Of a stretch of 64,000 nucleotides of DNA, positions 1 through 12,100 are shown piece after piece (position 1 is the first letter of the stretch; every line of letters begins with the position of its first letter). The translations under genes were made by a program, and so were the position numbers. Source of the stretch: Procambarus clarkii (taxonomy: Eukaryota; Arthropoda; Malacostraca; Decapoda; Cambaridae); assembly GCF_040958095.1 (NCBI RefSeq), contig NC_091209.1, positions 2,924,112 to 2,988,111 of the forward strand, in the 5' to 3' direction. The notes beneath the pieces were generated by a model that saw only the letters and a program-made list of their open reading frames with translations, was not told the origin of the DNA and ran no database searches.

Positions 1-2745
1 ATTGATTAGATAATAACCTTATATACTTCATTTTCAATCATCTATTTGTTTCTCGTTGAAATACTGAGAAACATATTGAAAAGGGGAGAAGTTCGGTTTT
101 TATTGCATATATCGACGTTTCAGCCGGAATAGAGCGGTTTTACATGTATATCTTCCATCGGTAATATAAACGGAAAATCAGGAACATTTTAGTTCATTCT
201 AATGGTAACACATTGGTTTTTATCATTTGTATTGGAAACAACATTGTCATATGTCTTTTCTTGGATCTAAATAATACGAAACCTCACTTTATGATTCGAA
301 GATAAAACCTCAAATTTGGTATAATAGTGTTTCTTTGCGCGTTTTTCATGTAGTTTTATATTACGTAAATAGACTAATTTTTACCAATATTTCGATACTA
401 TTTCATGTAGTATCACGATATGTGATTTGGCCTTCAAATCTCAGAATTTCGCATAATATTGCATTTTAAGAAAAGTTTTCTTGCATTTTGTTTCGTACTA
501 TAAATCATAAAAATTTACTAATATTTTCACGTTTATCATCCCCCCTTTTCCTTTATGTGATATAAACAAAATATCATCGAATTAGGCTATTTTTTGCTGT
601 TTTTCCACGTTTTTCTGAATTTCCAGTTTATTGTTATTAATTCATTATATATACGATAAAAATGATACAAACACATAATTGATTAGATAATAACCTTAAA
701 TACTTCATCTTCAATCATCTATTTGTTTCTCGTTGAAATACTGAGCAAAATATTGAAAAGAGAAGAAGTTCGGTTTTTATTGCATATATCGACGTTTCAG
801 CCGGAATAGAGCGGTTTTACGTGTACATCTTCCATCGGTAATATAAACGGAAAATCAGGAACATTTTAGTTAATTCTAATGAAAACACATTGATTTTTAT
901 CATTTGTATTGGAAACAACATTCTCATGTGTCTTTTCTTGGATCTAAATAATACGAAACCTCGCTTTATGATTCGAAGTTAAAACCTCAAATTTGGTATA
1001 ATAGTGAATTTTTTCACGTTTTTCATGTAGTTTGATATTACGTAAATATATTCATTTTTACCAATATTTCGATACTTTTTCATGTAGTATCACGATATAT
1101 GATTTGGCCTTCAAATCTCAGAATTTTGCATAATATTGCATTTTATGAAAAGTTTTCTTGCATTTTGTTTCGTACTATAAATCATTGAATTTAGTAATAT
1201 TTTCACGTTTATCATCCCCCCTTTTCCTTTATGTGATATAAACAAAATATCATCGAATTAGGCAATTTTTTGCTGTTTTTTTCACGTTTATGTGAATTTC
1301 CAGTGTATTGTTATTAATTCATTATATATACGATAAAAAGGATACAAACACATAATTGATTAGATAATATCCTTAAATACTTCATTTTCAATCATCTATT
1401 TGTTTCTCGTTGAAATACTGAGTAAAATATTGAAAAGGGAAGAAGTTCGGTTTTTATTGCATATATCGACGTTTCAGCAGGAATAGAGCGGTTTTACGTG
1501 TATATCTTCCATCGGTAATATAAACGGAAAATCAGGAACATTTTAGTTCATACTAATGGTAACACATTGGTTTTTATCATTTGTATTGGAAACAACATTG
1601 TCATATGTCTTTTCTTGGATCTAAATAATACGAAACCTCGCTTTATGATTCGAAGATAAAACCTCAAATTTGGTATAATAGTGACTCTTTTCACGTTATT
1701 TTTGTAGTTTGATATTACGCAAATATATTCATTTTACCAATATTTCGATACTATTTCATGTTGTATCACGATATGTGATTTGGTCTTCAAATCTCAGTAT
1801 TTCGCATATTTTGCATTTTAAGCATGTTTTTGTACTAAAAATCATTGAATTTAGTAATATTTTGACGTTTATCATCCCCCTTTTCCTTTATGTGATATAA
1901 ACAAAATATAATCGAATTAGGCAATATTTTGCTGTTTTTCCACGTTTTTGTGAATTTTCAGTTTATTGTTATCAATTCATTAAATATACGATAAAAAGGA
2001 TACAAACACATAATTGATTAGATAATAACCTTATATACTTCATTTTCAATCATCTATTTGTTTCTCGTTGAAATACTGAGAAACATATTGAAAAGGGGAG
2101 AAGTTCGGTTTTTATTGCATATATCGACGTTTCAGCCGGAATAGAACGGTTTTACGTGTATATCTTCCATCGGTAATATAAACGGAAAATCAGGAACATT
2201 TTAGTATATTCTAATGGTAACACATTGGTTTTTATCATTTGTATTGGAAACAACATTGTCATATGTCTTTTCTTCGATCTAAATAATACGAAACCTCGCT
2301 TTATGATTCGAAGATAAAACCTCAAATTTGGTATAATAGTGACTCTTTGCATGTTTTTCATGAAATTTTATATTACGTAAATAGACTCATTTTTACCAAT
2401 ATTTCGATACTATTTCATGTAGTATCACGATATGTGATTTGGCCTTCAAATCTCAGAATTTCGCATAATATTGCATTTTAGGCAAGTTTTCTTGCATTTT
2501 GTTTCGTACTATAAATCATCAAATTTAGTATATTTTGACGTTTATCATCCCCCTTTTTATTTATGTGATATAAACAAAATATCATCGAATTAGGCAATAT
2601 TTTGCTGTTTTTCCACGTTTTTGTTAATTTCCAGTTTAATGGTATTAATTCATTAAATATACGATAAAAATTTTACAAACACATAATTGATTAGATAATA
2701 ACCTTAAATACTTAATTTTCAATCATCTATTTGTTTCTCGTTGAA
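1..2745. repeat. AT-rich satellite, about 675-bp monomer, 4.1 copies
   Basis: Monomers begin with ATTGATTAGATAATA at 1, 678, 1355, 2013 and 2686, giving periods of 677, 677, 658 and 673 bp. Copies are clearly homologous along their whole length and differ by scattered substitutions and short indels, for example a deletion in the third copy around 1800-1835. Internal landmarks such as ATCGACGTTTCAGC and CATCCCCCCTTTTCC recur once per monomer. The array enters from outside the window on the left and breaks off at about 2745 inside the fifth monomer. ORFs of 60-70 codons here are not conserved between copies, so I see no gene. Confidence 0.95.
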
Positions 2746-3049
2746 GCTCATGAGAGTGGTGCATAAGCTCAAGAAAGTGATGCAGAGGCTCAAGAGAGGG
2801 ATGCAGAGGCTCAAGAGAGTGATGCAGAGGCTCAAGAGAGTGATGCAGAGGCTAAAGAGAGTGATGCAGAGGCTTAAGAGAGTGATGTAGAGGCTTAAGA
2901 GAGGGGTGCAGAGGCTCAAGAGAGTGATGCAGAGGCTCAAGAGAGTGATGCAGATGCTTAAGCGAATGATGCAGAGGCTCAAGACAGGGATGCAGAGGCT
3001 GAAGAGAGTGATGCATAGGCTTAGGTGAGTGATGCAGAGGCTTAAGAGA

Positions 3050-4100
3050 GGGATGCAGAGGTTCAAGAGAATGATGCAGAGGCTCAAGAGAGTGCTGCAG
3101 AGCTTCAAGAGAGGGATGCTGAGGCTTCAGAGAGGGATGCAGAGGCTCAAGAGAGTGATGTAGAGGCTCAGGAGAGTGATGCAGAGGCTCAAGAGAGTGA
3201 AGCAGAGGATCATGAGAGTGATGCAGAGGTTCAAGAGAGTGATGCAGAGGATTAAGAGAGGAAAGCAGAGGCTTAAGAGAGTGATGCAGAGGCCGAAGAG
3301 TGTGATGCAGAGAGGGATGCAGAGGCTCAAGAGAGTGATGCAAACGATAAAGAGAGTGATGCAGAGGCTCAAGAGAGTGATGCAGAGGATCAAGAGAGGG
3401 AAGCAGAGGCTTAAGAAAGTTATGCAAAGGCTGAAAAGAGTGATGCAGAGGCTCTAGAGAGTGATGCAGAGGCTTAAGAGAGTGATTCAGAGGCTTAAGA
3501 GAGTGAGGTAGAGGCTAAGCAGAGGGATGCAGAGGCCCAAGAGAGTGATGCAGAGGCTTAAGAGGGTTATGCAGAAGCTCAAGAGAGTGATGCAGAGGCT
3601 CAAGAAAGGGATGCAGGGGCTCAAGAGAGTGATGCAGAGGCTCAAGAGAGTGATTCAGAGGCTTAAGAGCGTGATGCAGAGGCTTAAGAGAGTGATGCAA
3701 AGGCTTGAGAGAGGGATGCAGAGGCTCAAGAGAGGGATGCAGAGGCTCAAGAGAGGGATGCAGAAGCTCAAGAGAGGGATGCAGAGGCTCAAGTGAGGGA
3801 TGCAGATGCACAAGAGAAGTATGCAGAAGTACTTGAGAGTGATGCAGAGGCTCAACAGAGGGATGCAGAGGCTTAAGAGAGTGATGCAAAGTCTCAAGAG
3901 AGGGATGCAGAGGCTCATGAGAGGGATGCAGGAGTTCAAGAGAGGATTCAGAGGCTCAAGAGAGTGATTCAGAGGCTTACAAGAGTGATGCAGAGGCTTA
4001 AAAGAGGGATGCAGAGGCTCACGAGAGGGATGCAGAGGCTCAAGAGAGGGATGCAGGGGCTCAAGAGTGGGATGCAAAGGCTCAAGTGAGGGATGCAGAG
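3050..4100. repeat. duplicated block inside the 21-bp array, copy 1
   Basis: The block from about 3050 to 4100 is repeated almost base for base at about 4909-5959, an offset of 1859 bp. Landmarks shared by both include the short unit GATGCAGAGAGGGATG (3307 and 5166) and the odd AAGTACTTGAGAG segment (3828 and 5687). A shorter third copy of its left part (about 3105-3290) lies at about 4735-4915. The offset is not a multiple of 21, so the duplication also copied off-length units. Confidence 0.85.
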
Positions 4101-4908
4101 GCACAAGAGAGGGATGCAGGTGCTCTTAGGAGTGACGCAGAATCTCAAGAGAGGAATGCAGAGGCTTAAGAGAGTGATGCAAAGGCTCAGGAGAGGGATG
4201 CAAAGGCTCATGAGAGAGATTCACGAGATCAAGAGAGTGATGCAGACGCTCAAGAAAGGGATGCAGAGGCTCAAAAAAGGGATGCAGAGGCTTAAAATGG
4301 TGATGCAGAGGCTCAAGAGAGTGATGCAGAGGCTCAAGAGAGTGATGCAGAAGCTCAAGAGAGTGATGCAGAGGATCAAGAGAGGGAATCAGAGGCTTAA
4401 GAGAGTGATGCAGAAGCTGAAGAGAGGGATGCAGAGGTTCAAGAGAATGATGCAGAGGCTCAAGAGAGTGCTTCAGAGGTTCAGGAGAGGGATGCTGAGG
4501 CTCCAGAGAGGGATGCAGAGGCTCAAGAGAGTGATGCAGAGGCTGAAGAGAGAGATGCAGAGGCATAAGAGAGTGATGAAGAGGCTCAACAGAGTAATAC
4601 AGAGGCTCAAGAGAGTGATGTAGAGGCTCAAGAGAGTGATGCAGAGGCTCAAGAGAGTGAAGCAAAGGATCATGAGAGTGATGCAGAGGTTCAAGAGAGT
4701 GATGCAGAGGATCAAGAGAGGGAAGCAGAGCTTCAAGAGAGGGATGCTGAGGCTTCAGAGAGGGATGCAGAGGCTCAAGAGAGTGATGTAGAGGCTCAGG
4801 AGAGTGATGCAGAGGCTCAAGAGAGTGAAGCAGAGGATCATGAGAGTGATGCAGAGGTTCAAGAGAGTGATGCAGAGGATTAAGAGAGGAAAGCAGAGGC
4901 TTAAGAGA

Positions 4909-5959
4909 GTGATGCAGAGGTTCAAGAGAATGATGCAGAGGCTCAAGAGAGTGCTGCAGAGCTTCAAGAGAGGGATGCTGAGGCTTCAGAGAGGGATGCA
5001 GAGGCTCAAGAGAGTGATGTAGAGGCTCAGGAGAGTGATGCAGAGGCTCAAGAGAGTGAAGCAGAGGATCATGAGAGTGATGCAGAGGTTCAAGAGAGTG
5101 ATGCAGAGGATTAAGAGAGGAAAGCAGAGGCTTAAGAGAGTGATGCAGAGGCCGAAGAGTGTGATGCAGAGAGGGATGCAGAGGCTCAAGAGAGTGATGC
5201 AAACGATAAAGAGAGTGATGCAGAGGCTCAAGAGAGTGATGCAGAGGATCAAGAGAGGGAAGCAGAGGCTTAAGAAAGTTATGCAAAGGCTGAAAAGAGT
5301 GATGCAGAGGCTCTAGAGAGTGATGCAGAGGCTTAAGAGAGTGATTCAGAGGCTTAAGAGAGTGAGGTAGAGGCTAAGCAGAGGGATGCAGAGGCCCAAG
5401 AGAGTGATGCAGAGGCTTAAGAGGGTTATGCAGAAGCTCAAGAGAGTGATGCAGAGGCTCAAGAAAGGGATGCAGGGGCTCAAGAGAGTGATGCAGAGGC
5501 TCAAGAGAGTGATTCAGAGGCTTAAGAGCGTGATGCAGAGGCTTAAGAGAGTGATGCAAAGGCTTGAGAGAGGGATGCAGAGGCTCAAGAGAGGGATGCA
5601 GAGGCTCAAGAGAGGGATGCAGAAGCTCAAGAGAGGGATGCAGAGGCTCAAGTGAGGGATGCAGATGCACAAGAGAAGTATGCAGAAGTACTTGAGAGTG
5701 ATGCAGAGGCTCAACAGAGGGATGCAGAGGCTTAAGAGAGTGATGCAAAGTCTCAAGAGAGGGATGCAGAGGCTCATGAGAGGGATGCAGGAGTTCAAGA
5801 GAGGATTCAGAGGCTCAAGAGAGTGATTCAGAGGCTTACAAGAGTGATGCAGAGGCTTAAAAGAGGGATGCAGAGGCTCACGAGAGGGATGCAGAGGCTC
5901 AAGAGAGGGATGCAGGGGCTCAAGAGTGGGATGCAAAGGCTCAAGTGAGGGATGCAGAG
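4909..5959. repeat. duplicated block inside the 21-bp array, copy 2
   Basis: This is the second copy of the 3050-4100 block. The two copies diverge abruptly at the right end (GCACAAGAG at about 4101 against TTCAGGAG at about 5960), which marks the duplication breakpoint. Confidence 0.85.
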
Positions 5960-7451
5960 GTTCAGGAGAGGGATGCTGAGGCTCCAGAGAGGGATGCAGA
6001 GGCTCAAGAGAGTGATGCAGAGGCTGAAGAGAGAGATGCAGAGGCATAAGAGAGTGATGAAGAGGCTCAACAGAGTAATACAGAGGCTCAAGAGAGTGAT
6101 GTAGAGGCTCAAGAGAGTGATGCAGAGGCTCAAGAGAGTGAAGCAAAGGATCATGAGAGTGATGCAGAGGTTCAAGAGAGTGATGCAGAGGATCAAGAGA
6201 GGGAAGCAGAGGCTTAAGAGAGTGATGCAGAGGCCGAAGAGAGTGATGCAGAGAGGGATGCAGAGGCTCAAGAGTGTGATGCAGACGATAAAGAGAGAGT
6301 GATGCAGAGGCTCAAGAGAGTGATGTAGAGGCTCTAGAGAGTGATGCAGAGGTTTAAGAGAGTGATTCAGAGGCTTACGAGAGAGATGCAGAGGCTTAAG
6401 AGAGTGAGGTAGAGGCTAAGGAGAGGGATGCAGAGGCCCAAGAGAGTGATGCAGAGGCTTAAGAGGGTGATGCAGAGGCTGAAAAGTGATGCAGAGGCTC
6501 AAGAGAGGGATGCAGGGGCTCAATAGAGTGATGCAGAGGCTCAAGAGAGTGATTCAGAGGCTTAAGAGCGTGATGCAGAAGCTTAAGAGAATGATGCAGA
6601 AGTTTGAGAGAGGGATGCAGAGGCTCAAGAGAGAGATGCAGAGGCTCAAGAGAGGTATGCAGATGCACAAGAGAGGGATGCAGAGGCTTAAGAGAGTGAT
6701 GCAAAGGCTCAAGAGAGGGATGCAGAGGCTCATGAGAGGGATGCAGGAGTTCATGAGAGGGATGCAGAGGCTCAAGAGAGTGATTCCGAGGCTTACGAGA
6801 GTGATTCCGAGGCTTACGAGAGGGATGCAGAGGCTCAAGAGAGGGATGCAGAGGCTGAAGAGAGGGATGCAGGGGCTCAAGAGAGGGATGCAAAGGCTCA
6901 AGTGAGGGATGCAGAGGCACAAGAGAGGGATGCAGATGCTCTTAAGAGTGACGCAGAATCTCAAGAGAGGAATGCAGAGGCCTAAGAGAGTGATGCAAAG
7001 ACTCAGGAGATGGATGCAAAGGCTCATGAGAGGGATTCACGAGTTCAAGAGAGTGATGCAGACGCTCAAAAAAGGGATGCAGAGGCTTAAGAAAGTGATG
7101 CAGAGGCTCAGAAAAGGGATGCAGAGGCTTGAGAGGGTGATGCAGAGGCTCAAGAGAGTGATGCAGAGGTTCAAGAGAGGGATGCAGAGGCTCAAGAGAG
7201 TGATGCAGAGGGTCAAGAGAGTGATGCAGAGGCTGAAGAGAGAAATGCAGAGGCTTAAGCGAGTGATGCAGAGGCTCATGAGAGCGATGCAGAGGCTCAA
7301 GAGAATGATGTAGAGGCTTAAGAGAGGGATGCAGAGGCTCAAGAGAATGATGTAGAGGCTCATGAGAGTGATGCAGAGGCTTGAGAGAGTGATGCAGAGG
7401 CACAAGAGAGAGATTCAGAGGCTCAGGAGAGGGATTCAGAGGCTTTAGAGA

Positions 7452-9108
7452 GTGATGCAGAGGCTGAGCATAGTGTTGCAGAGGCTCAAGAGAGGGATGC
7501 AGAGGCTGAAGAGAGTTATGCAGACACTTAAGAGAGTTATGCAAAGGCTCAAGAGAGTGATGCAGAGGTTTATGAGAGCGATGCAGAGGATCATGAGAGG
7601 GATGCAGAGGCTTAAGGGAGTGATGCAAAGGCTCAGGAGAGGGATGCAGAGGCTCAAGAGAGGGATGCAGCAGTTGAAGAGAGGGATGCAGAGGCTCAAG
7701 AAAGGGATGCAGAGGCTAAAGAAAGTGTTGCAGCGGCTTAAAAGAGGGATAAAGAGCCTTAAGAGGGTGATGCAGAGGCTCAAGAGAGTGATGCAGTGGC
7801 TCAAGAGAGGGATGCAGGGGCTCAAGAGAGTGATTCAGAGGCTTACGAAAGTGATGCAGAGGCTAAAGTGAGTGATGCAGAGGCTTTCGAGAGGGATTCA
7901 GAGGCTCAGGAGAGGGATTCAGAGACTCAAGAGAGTTATGCAGAGGCTCAAGAGAGGGATGCAGAGGCTCAAGAGTGATGCAGAGACTCAAGAGAGTTAT
8001 GCAGAGGCTTAGGAGAGTGATGCAGAGGCTTAAGGGAGTGATGCAGAGGCTTAAGAGAGGGGTGCAGAGGCTCAAGAGAGTGATGCAGAGGCTAAAGAGA
8101 GTGATGCAGAGGCTTAAGAGAGTGATGCAGAGGCTTAAGAGAGGGGTGCAGAGGCTCAAGAGAGTGATGCAGAGGCTCAAGAGAGTGATGCAGATGCTTA
8201 AGCGAATGATGCAGAGGCTCAAGACAGGGATGCAGAGGCTGAAGAGAGTGATGCATAGGCTTAAGTGAGTGATGCAGAGGCTTAAGAGAGTGATGCAGAG
8301 GCTTAAGAGAGGGGTGCAGAGGCTCAAAAAAGGGATGCAGAGGCTTAAGAGGGTGATGCAGAGGCTCAAGAGAGTGATGCAGAGGCTCAAGAAAGGGATG
8401 CAGAGGCTCAAGAGAGGGATGCAGAGGATCAAGAGAGTGATGCAAAGGGTCAAGAGAGTGATGCAGAGGCTGAAGAGAGAGATGCAGAGGCTTAAGAGAG
8501 TGATGCAGAGGCTCATGAGAGCGATGCAGAGGCTCAAGAGAATTATGTAGAGGTTTAAGAGAGGGATGCAGAGGCTCAAGGGAATGATGTAGAGGCTCAT
8601 GAGAGTGATGCAGAGGCTTGAGAGAGTGATGAAGAGGCTCAAGAGAGGGATTCAGAGGCTCAGGAGAGGGATTCAGAGGCTTTAGAGAGTGATGCAGAGG
8701 CTGAGCATAGTGTTGCAGAGGCTCAAGAGAGGGATGCAGAGGCTGAAGAGAGTTATGCAGACACTTAAGAGAATTATGCAGAGGCTCAAGAGAGTGATGC
8801 AGAGGTTTATGATAGTGATGCAGAGGATCATGAGAGGGATGCAGAGGCTTAAGGGAGTGATGCAATGGCTCAGGAGAGGGATGCAGAGGCTCAAGAGAGG
8901 GATGCAGGAGTTGAAGAGAGGGATGCAGAGGCTCAAGAGAGGGATGCAGAGGCTTAAGAAAGTGTTGCAGCGGCTTAAAAGAGGGATAAAGAGCCTTAAG
9001 AGGGTGATGCAGAGGCTCGAGAGAGTGATGCAGTGGCTCAAGAGAGGGATGCAGGGGCTCAAGAGAGTGATTCAGAGGCTTACGAAAGTGATGCAGAGGC
9101 TAAAGTGA
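7452..9108. repeat. about 1.24-kb higher-order repeat within the 21-bp array
   Basis: The segment 7452-7871 recurs at 8689-9108 (offset 1237). Its left part recurs again at 10904 (offset 2215) and in part near 14123-14549. The diagnostic sequences are CTGAGCATAGTGTTGCAGAGG and AGAGGGATAAAGAGCC. This shows amplification in blocks of about 1.2 kb rather than unit by unit. Confidence 0.8.
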
Positions 9109-12100
9109 GTGATGCAGAGGCTTACGAGAGGGATTCAGAGGCTCAGGAGAGGGATTCAGAGACTCAAGAGAGTTATGCAGAGGATCAAGAGAGTGATGCA
9201 GAGGCTTACGAGAGGGATGCAGAGGGTGAAGAGAGTGATGCAGAGGCCTATGAGAGAGGAGCAGTGCTGAAGAGAGTGATGCAGAGGCTCAGGAGAGTGA
9301 TGCAGAGGCTAAAGAGAGTGATGCAGAGGCTTAAGAGAGTGATGCAGAGGCTTAAGAGAGGGGTGCAGAGGCTCAAGAGAGTGATGCAGAGGCTCAGGAG
9401 AATGATGCAGATGCTTAAGCGAATGATGCAGAGGCTCAAGACAGGGATGCAGAGGCTGAAGAGAGTGAGGCATAGGCTTAGGTGAGTGATGCAGAGGCTT
9501 AAGAGAGGGTTGCAGAGGCTCCAGAGAGTGATGCAGAGGCTTAAGAGAGGGATGCAGAGGTTCAAGAGAATGATGCAGAGGCTCAAGAGAATGCTGCAGA
9601 GGTTCAAGAGAGGGATGCTGAGGCTCCAGAGAGGGATGCAGAGGCTCCAGAGAGTGATGTAGAGGCTCAAGAGAGTGATGCAGAGGCTCAAGAGAGTGAA
9701 GCAGAGGATCATGAGAGTGATGCAGAGGTTCAAGAGAGTGATGCAGAGGATCAAGAGAGGAAAGCATAGGCTTAAGAGAGTGATGCAGAGGCCGAAGAGA
9801 GTGATGCAGAGAGGGATGCAGAGGCTCAAGAGAGTGATGCAGACGATAAAGAGAGTGATGCAGAGGCTCAAGAGAGTGATGCAGAGGATCAAGAGAGGGA
9901 AGCAGAGGCTTAAGAGAGTTATGCAAAGGCTGAAAAGAGTGATGCAGAGGCTCTAGAGAGGGATGCAGAGGCTCAAGAGAGGGATGCAGAAGCTCAAGAG
10001 AGGGATGCAGAGGCTCAAGTGAGGGATGCAGATGCACAAGAGAAGGATGCAGAAGCTCTTGAGAGTGATGCAGAGGCTCAACAGAGGGATGCAGAGGCTT
10101 AAGAGAGTGATGCAAAGGCTCAAGAGAGGGATGCAGAGGCTCATCAGAGGGATGCAGAGGCTCATGAGAGGGATGCAGGAGTTCAAGAGAGGATTCAGAG
10201 GCTCATGAGAGTGATTCAGAGGCTTACGAGAGTGATGCAGAGGCTTAAGAGAGGGATGCAGAGGCTCAAGAGAGGGATGCAGAGGCTCAAGAGAGGGATT
10301 CAGGGGCTCAAGAGAGGGACGCAAAGGCTCAAGTGAGGGATGCAGAGGCACAAGAGAGGGATGCAGATGCTCTTAAGAGTGACGCAGAATCTCAAGAGAG
10401 GAATGCAGAGGCTTAAGAGAGTGATGCAAAGGCTCAGGAGACGGATGCAAAGGCTCATGAGAGGGATTCACGAGTTGAAGAGAGTGATGCAGACGCTCAA
10501 AAAAGGGATGCAGAGGCTTAAGAAAGTGATGCAGAGGCTCAAAAAAGGGATGCAGAGGCTTAAGAGGGTGATGCAGAGGCTCAAGAGAGTGATGCAGAGG
10601 CTCAAGAAAGGGATGCAGAGGCTGAAGAGAGGGATGCAGAGGATCAAGAGAGTGATGCAGAGGGTCAAGAGAGTGATGCAGAGGCTGAAGAGAGAGATGC
10701 AGAGGCTTAAGAGAGTGATGCAGAGGCTCATGAGAGCGATGCAGAGGCTCAAGAGAATTATGTAGAGGTTTAAGAGAGGGATGCAGAGGCTCAAGAGAAT
10801 GATGTAGAGGCTCATGAGAGTGATGCAGAGGCTTGAGAGAGTGATGCAGAGGCTCAAGAGAGGGATTCAGAGGCTCAGGAGAGGGATTCAGAGGCTTTAG
10901 AGAGTGATGCAGAGGCTGAGCATAGTGTTGCAGAGGCTCAAGAGAGGGATGCATAGGCTGAAGAGAGTTATGCAGACACTTAAGAGAGTTATGCAGAGGC
11001 TCAAGAGAGTGATGCAGAGGTTTATGATAGTGATGCAGAGGATCATGAGAGGGATGCAGAGGCTTAAGGGAGTGATGCAATGGCTCAGGAGAGGGATGCA
11101 GAGGCTCAAGAGAGGGATGCAGGAGTTGAAGAGAGGGATGCAGAGGCTCAAGAGAGGGATGCAGAGGCTTAAGAAAGTGTTGCAGCGGCTTAAAAGAGGG
11201 ATAAAGAGCCTTAAGAGGGTGATGCAGAGGCTCGAGAGAGTGATGCAGTGGCTCAAGAGAGGGATGCAGAAGCTCCAGAGAGGGATGCAGAGGCTCAAGA
11301 AAGGGATGCAGAGGCTCAAAAAAGGGATGCAGAGGCTTAAAAGGGTGATGCAGAGGCTCAAGAGAGTGATGCAGAGGCTCAAGAGAGGGATGCAGAAGCT
11401 CCAGAGAGGGATGCAGATGCTCAAGAGAGGGATGCAGAAGCTCAAGAGAGTGATGCAGAGGATCAAGAGAGGGAATCAGAGGCTTAAGAGAGTGATGCAG
11501 AAGCTGAAGAGAGTGCTGCAGAGGTTCAAGAGAGGGATGCTGAGGCTCCAGAGAGGGATGCAGAGGCTCAAGAGAGTGACGCAGAGGCTGAAGAGAGAGA
11601 TGCAGAGGCATAAGAGAGTGATGAAGAGGCTCAACAGAGTAATACAGAGGCTCAAGAGAGTGATGTAGAGGCTCAAGAGAGTGATGCAGAGTCTCAAGAG
11701 AGTGAAGCAAAGGATCATGAGAGTGATGCAGAGGCTTGATAGAGGGATGCAGAGGCTCAAGAGAGGGATGCAGAGGCTCAAGAGAGGAAAGCAGAGGCTC
11801 AAGAGAGGGATGCAGAAGCTCAAGAGAGGGATGCAGAGGCTCAAGTGAGGGATGCAGATGCACAAGAGAAGGATGCAGAAGCTCTTGAGAGTGATGCAGA
11901 GGCTCAACAGAGGGATGCAGAGGCTTAAGAGAGTGATGCAAAGGCTCAAGAGAGGGATGCAGAGGCTCATGAGAGGGATGCAGGAGATCAAGAGAGGATT
12001 CAGAGGCTCAAGAGAGTGATTCAGAGGCTTACGAGAGTGATGCAGAGGCTTAAGAGAGGGATGCAGAGGCTCAAGAGAGGGATGCAGAGGCTCAAGAGAG

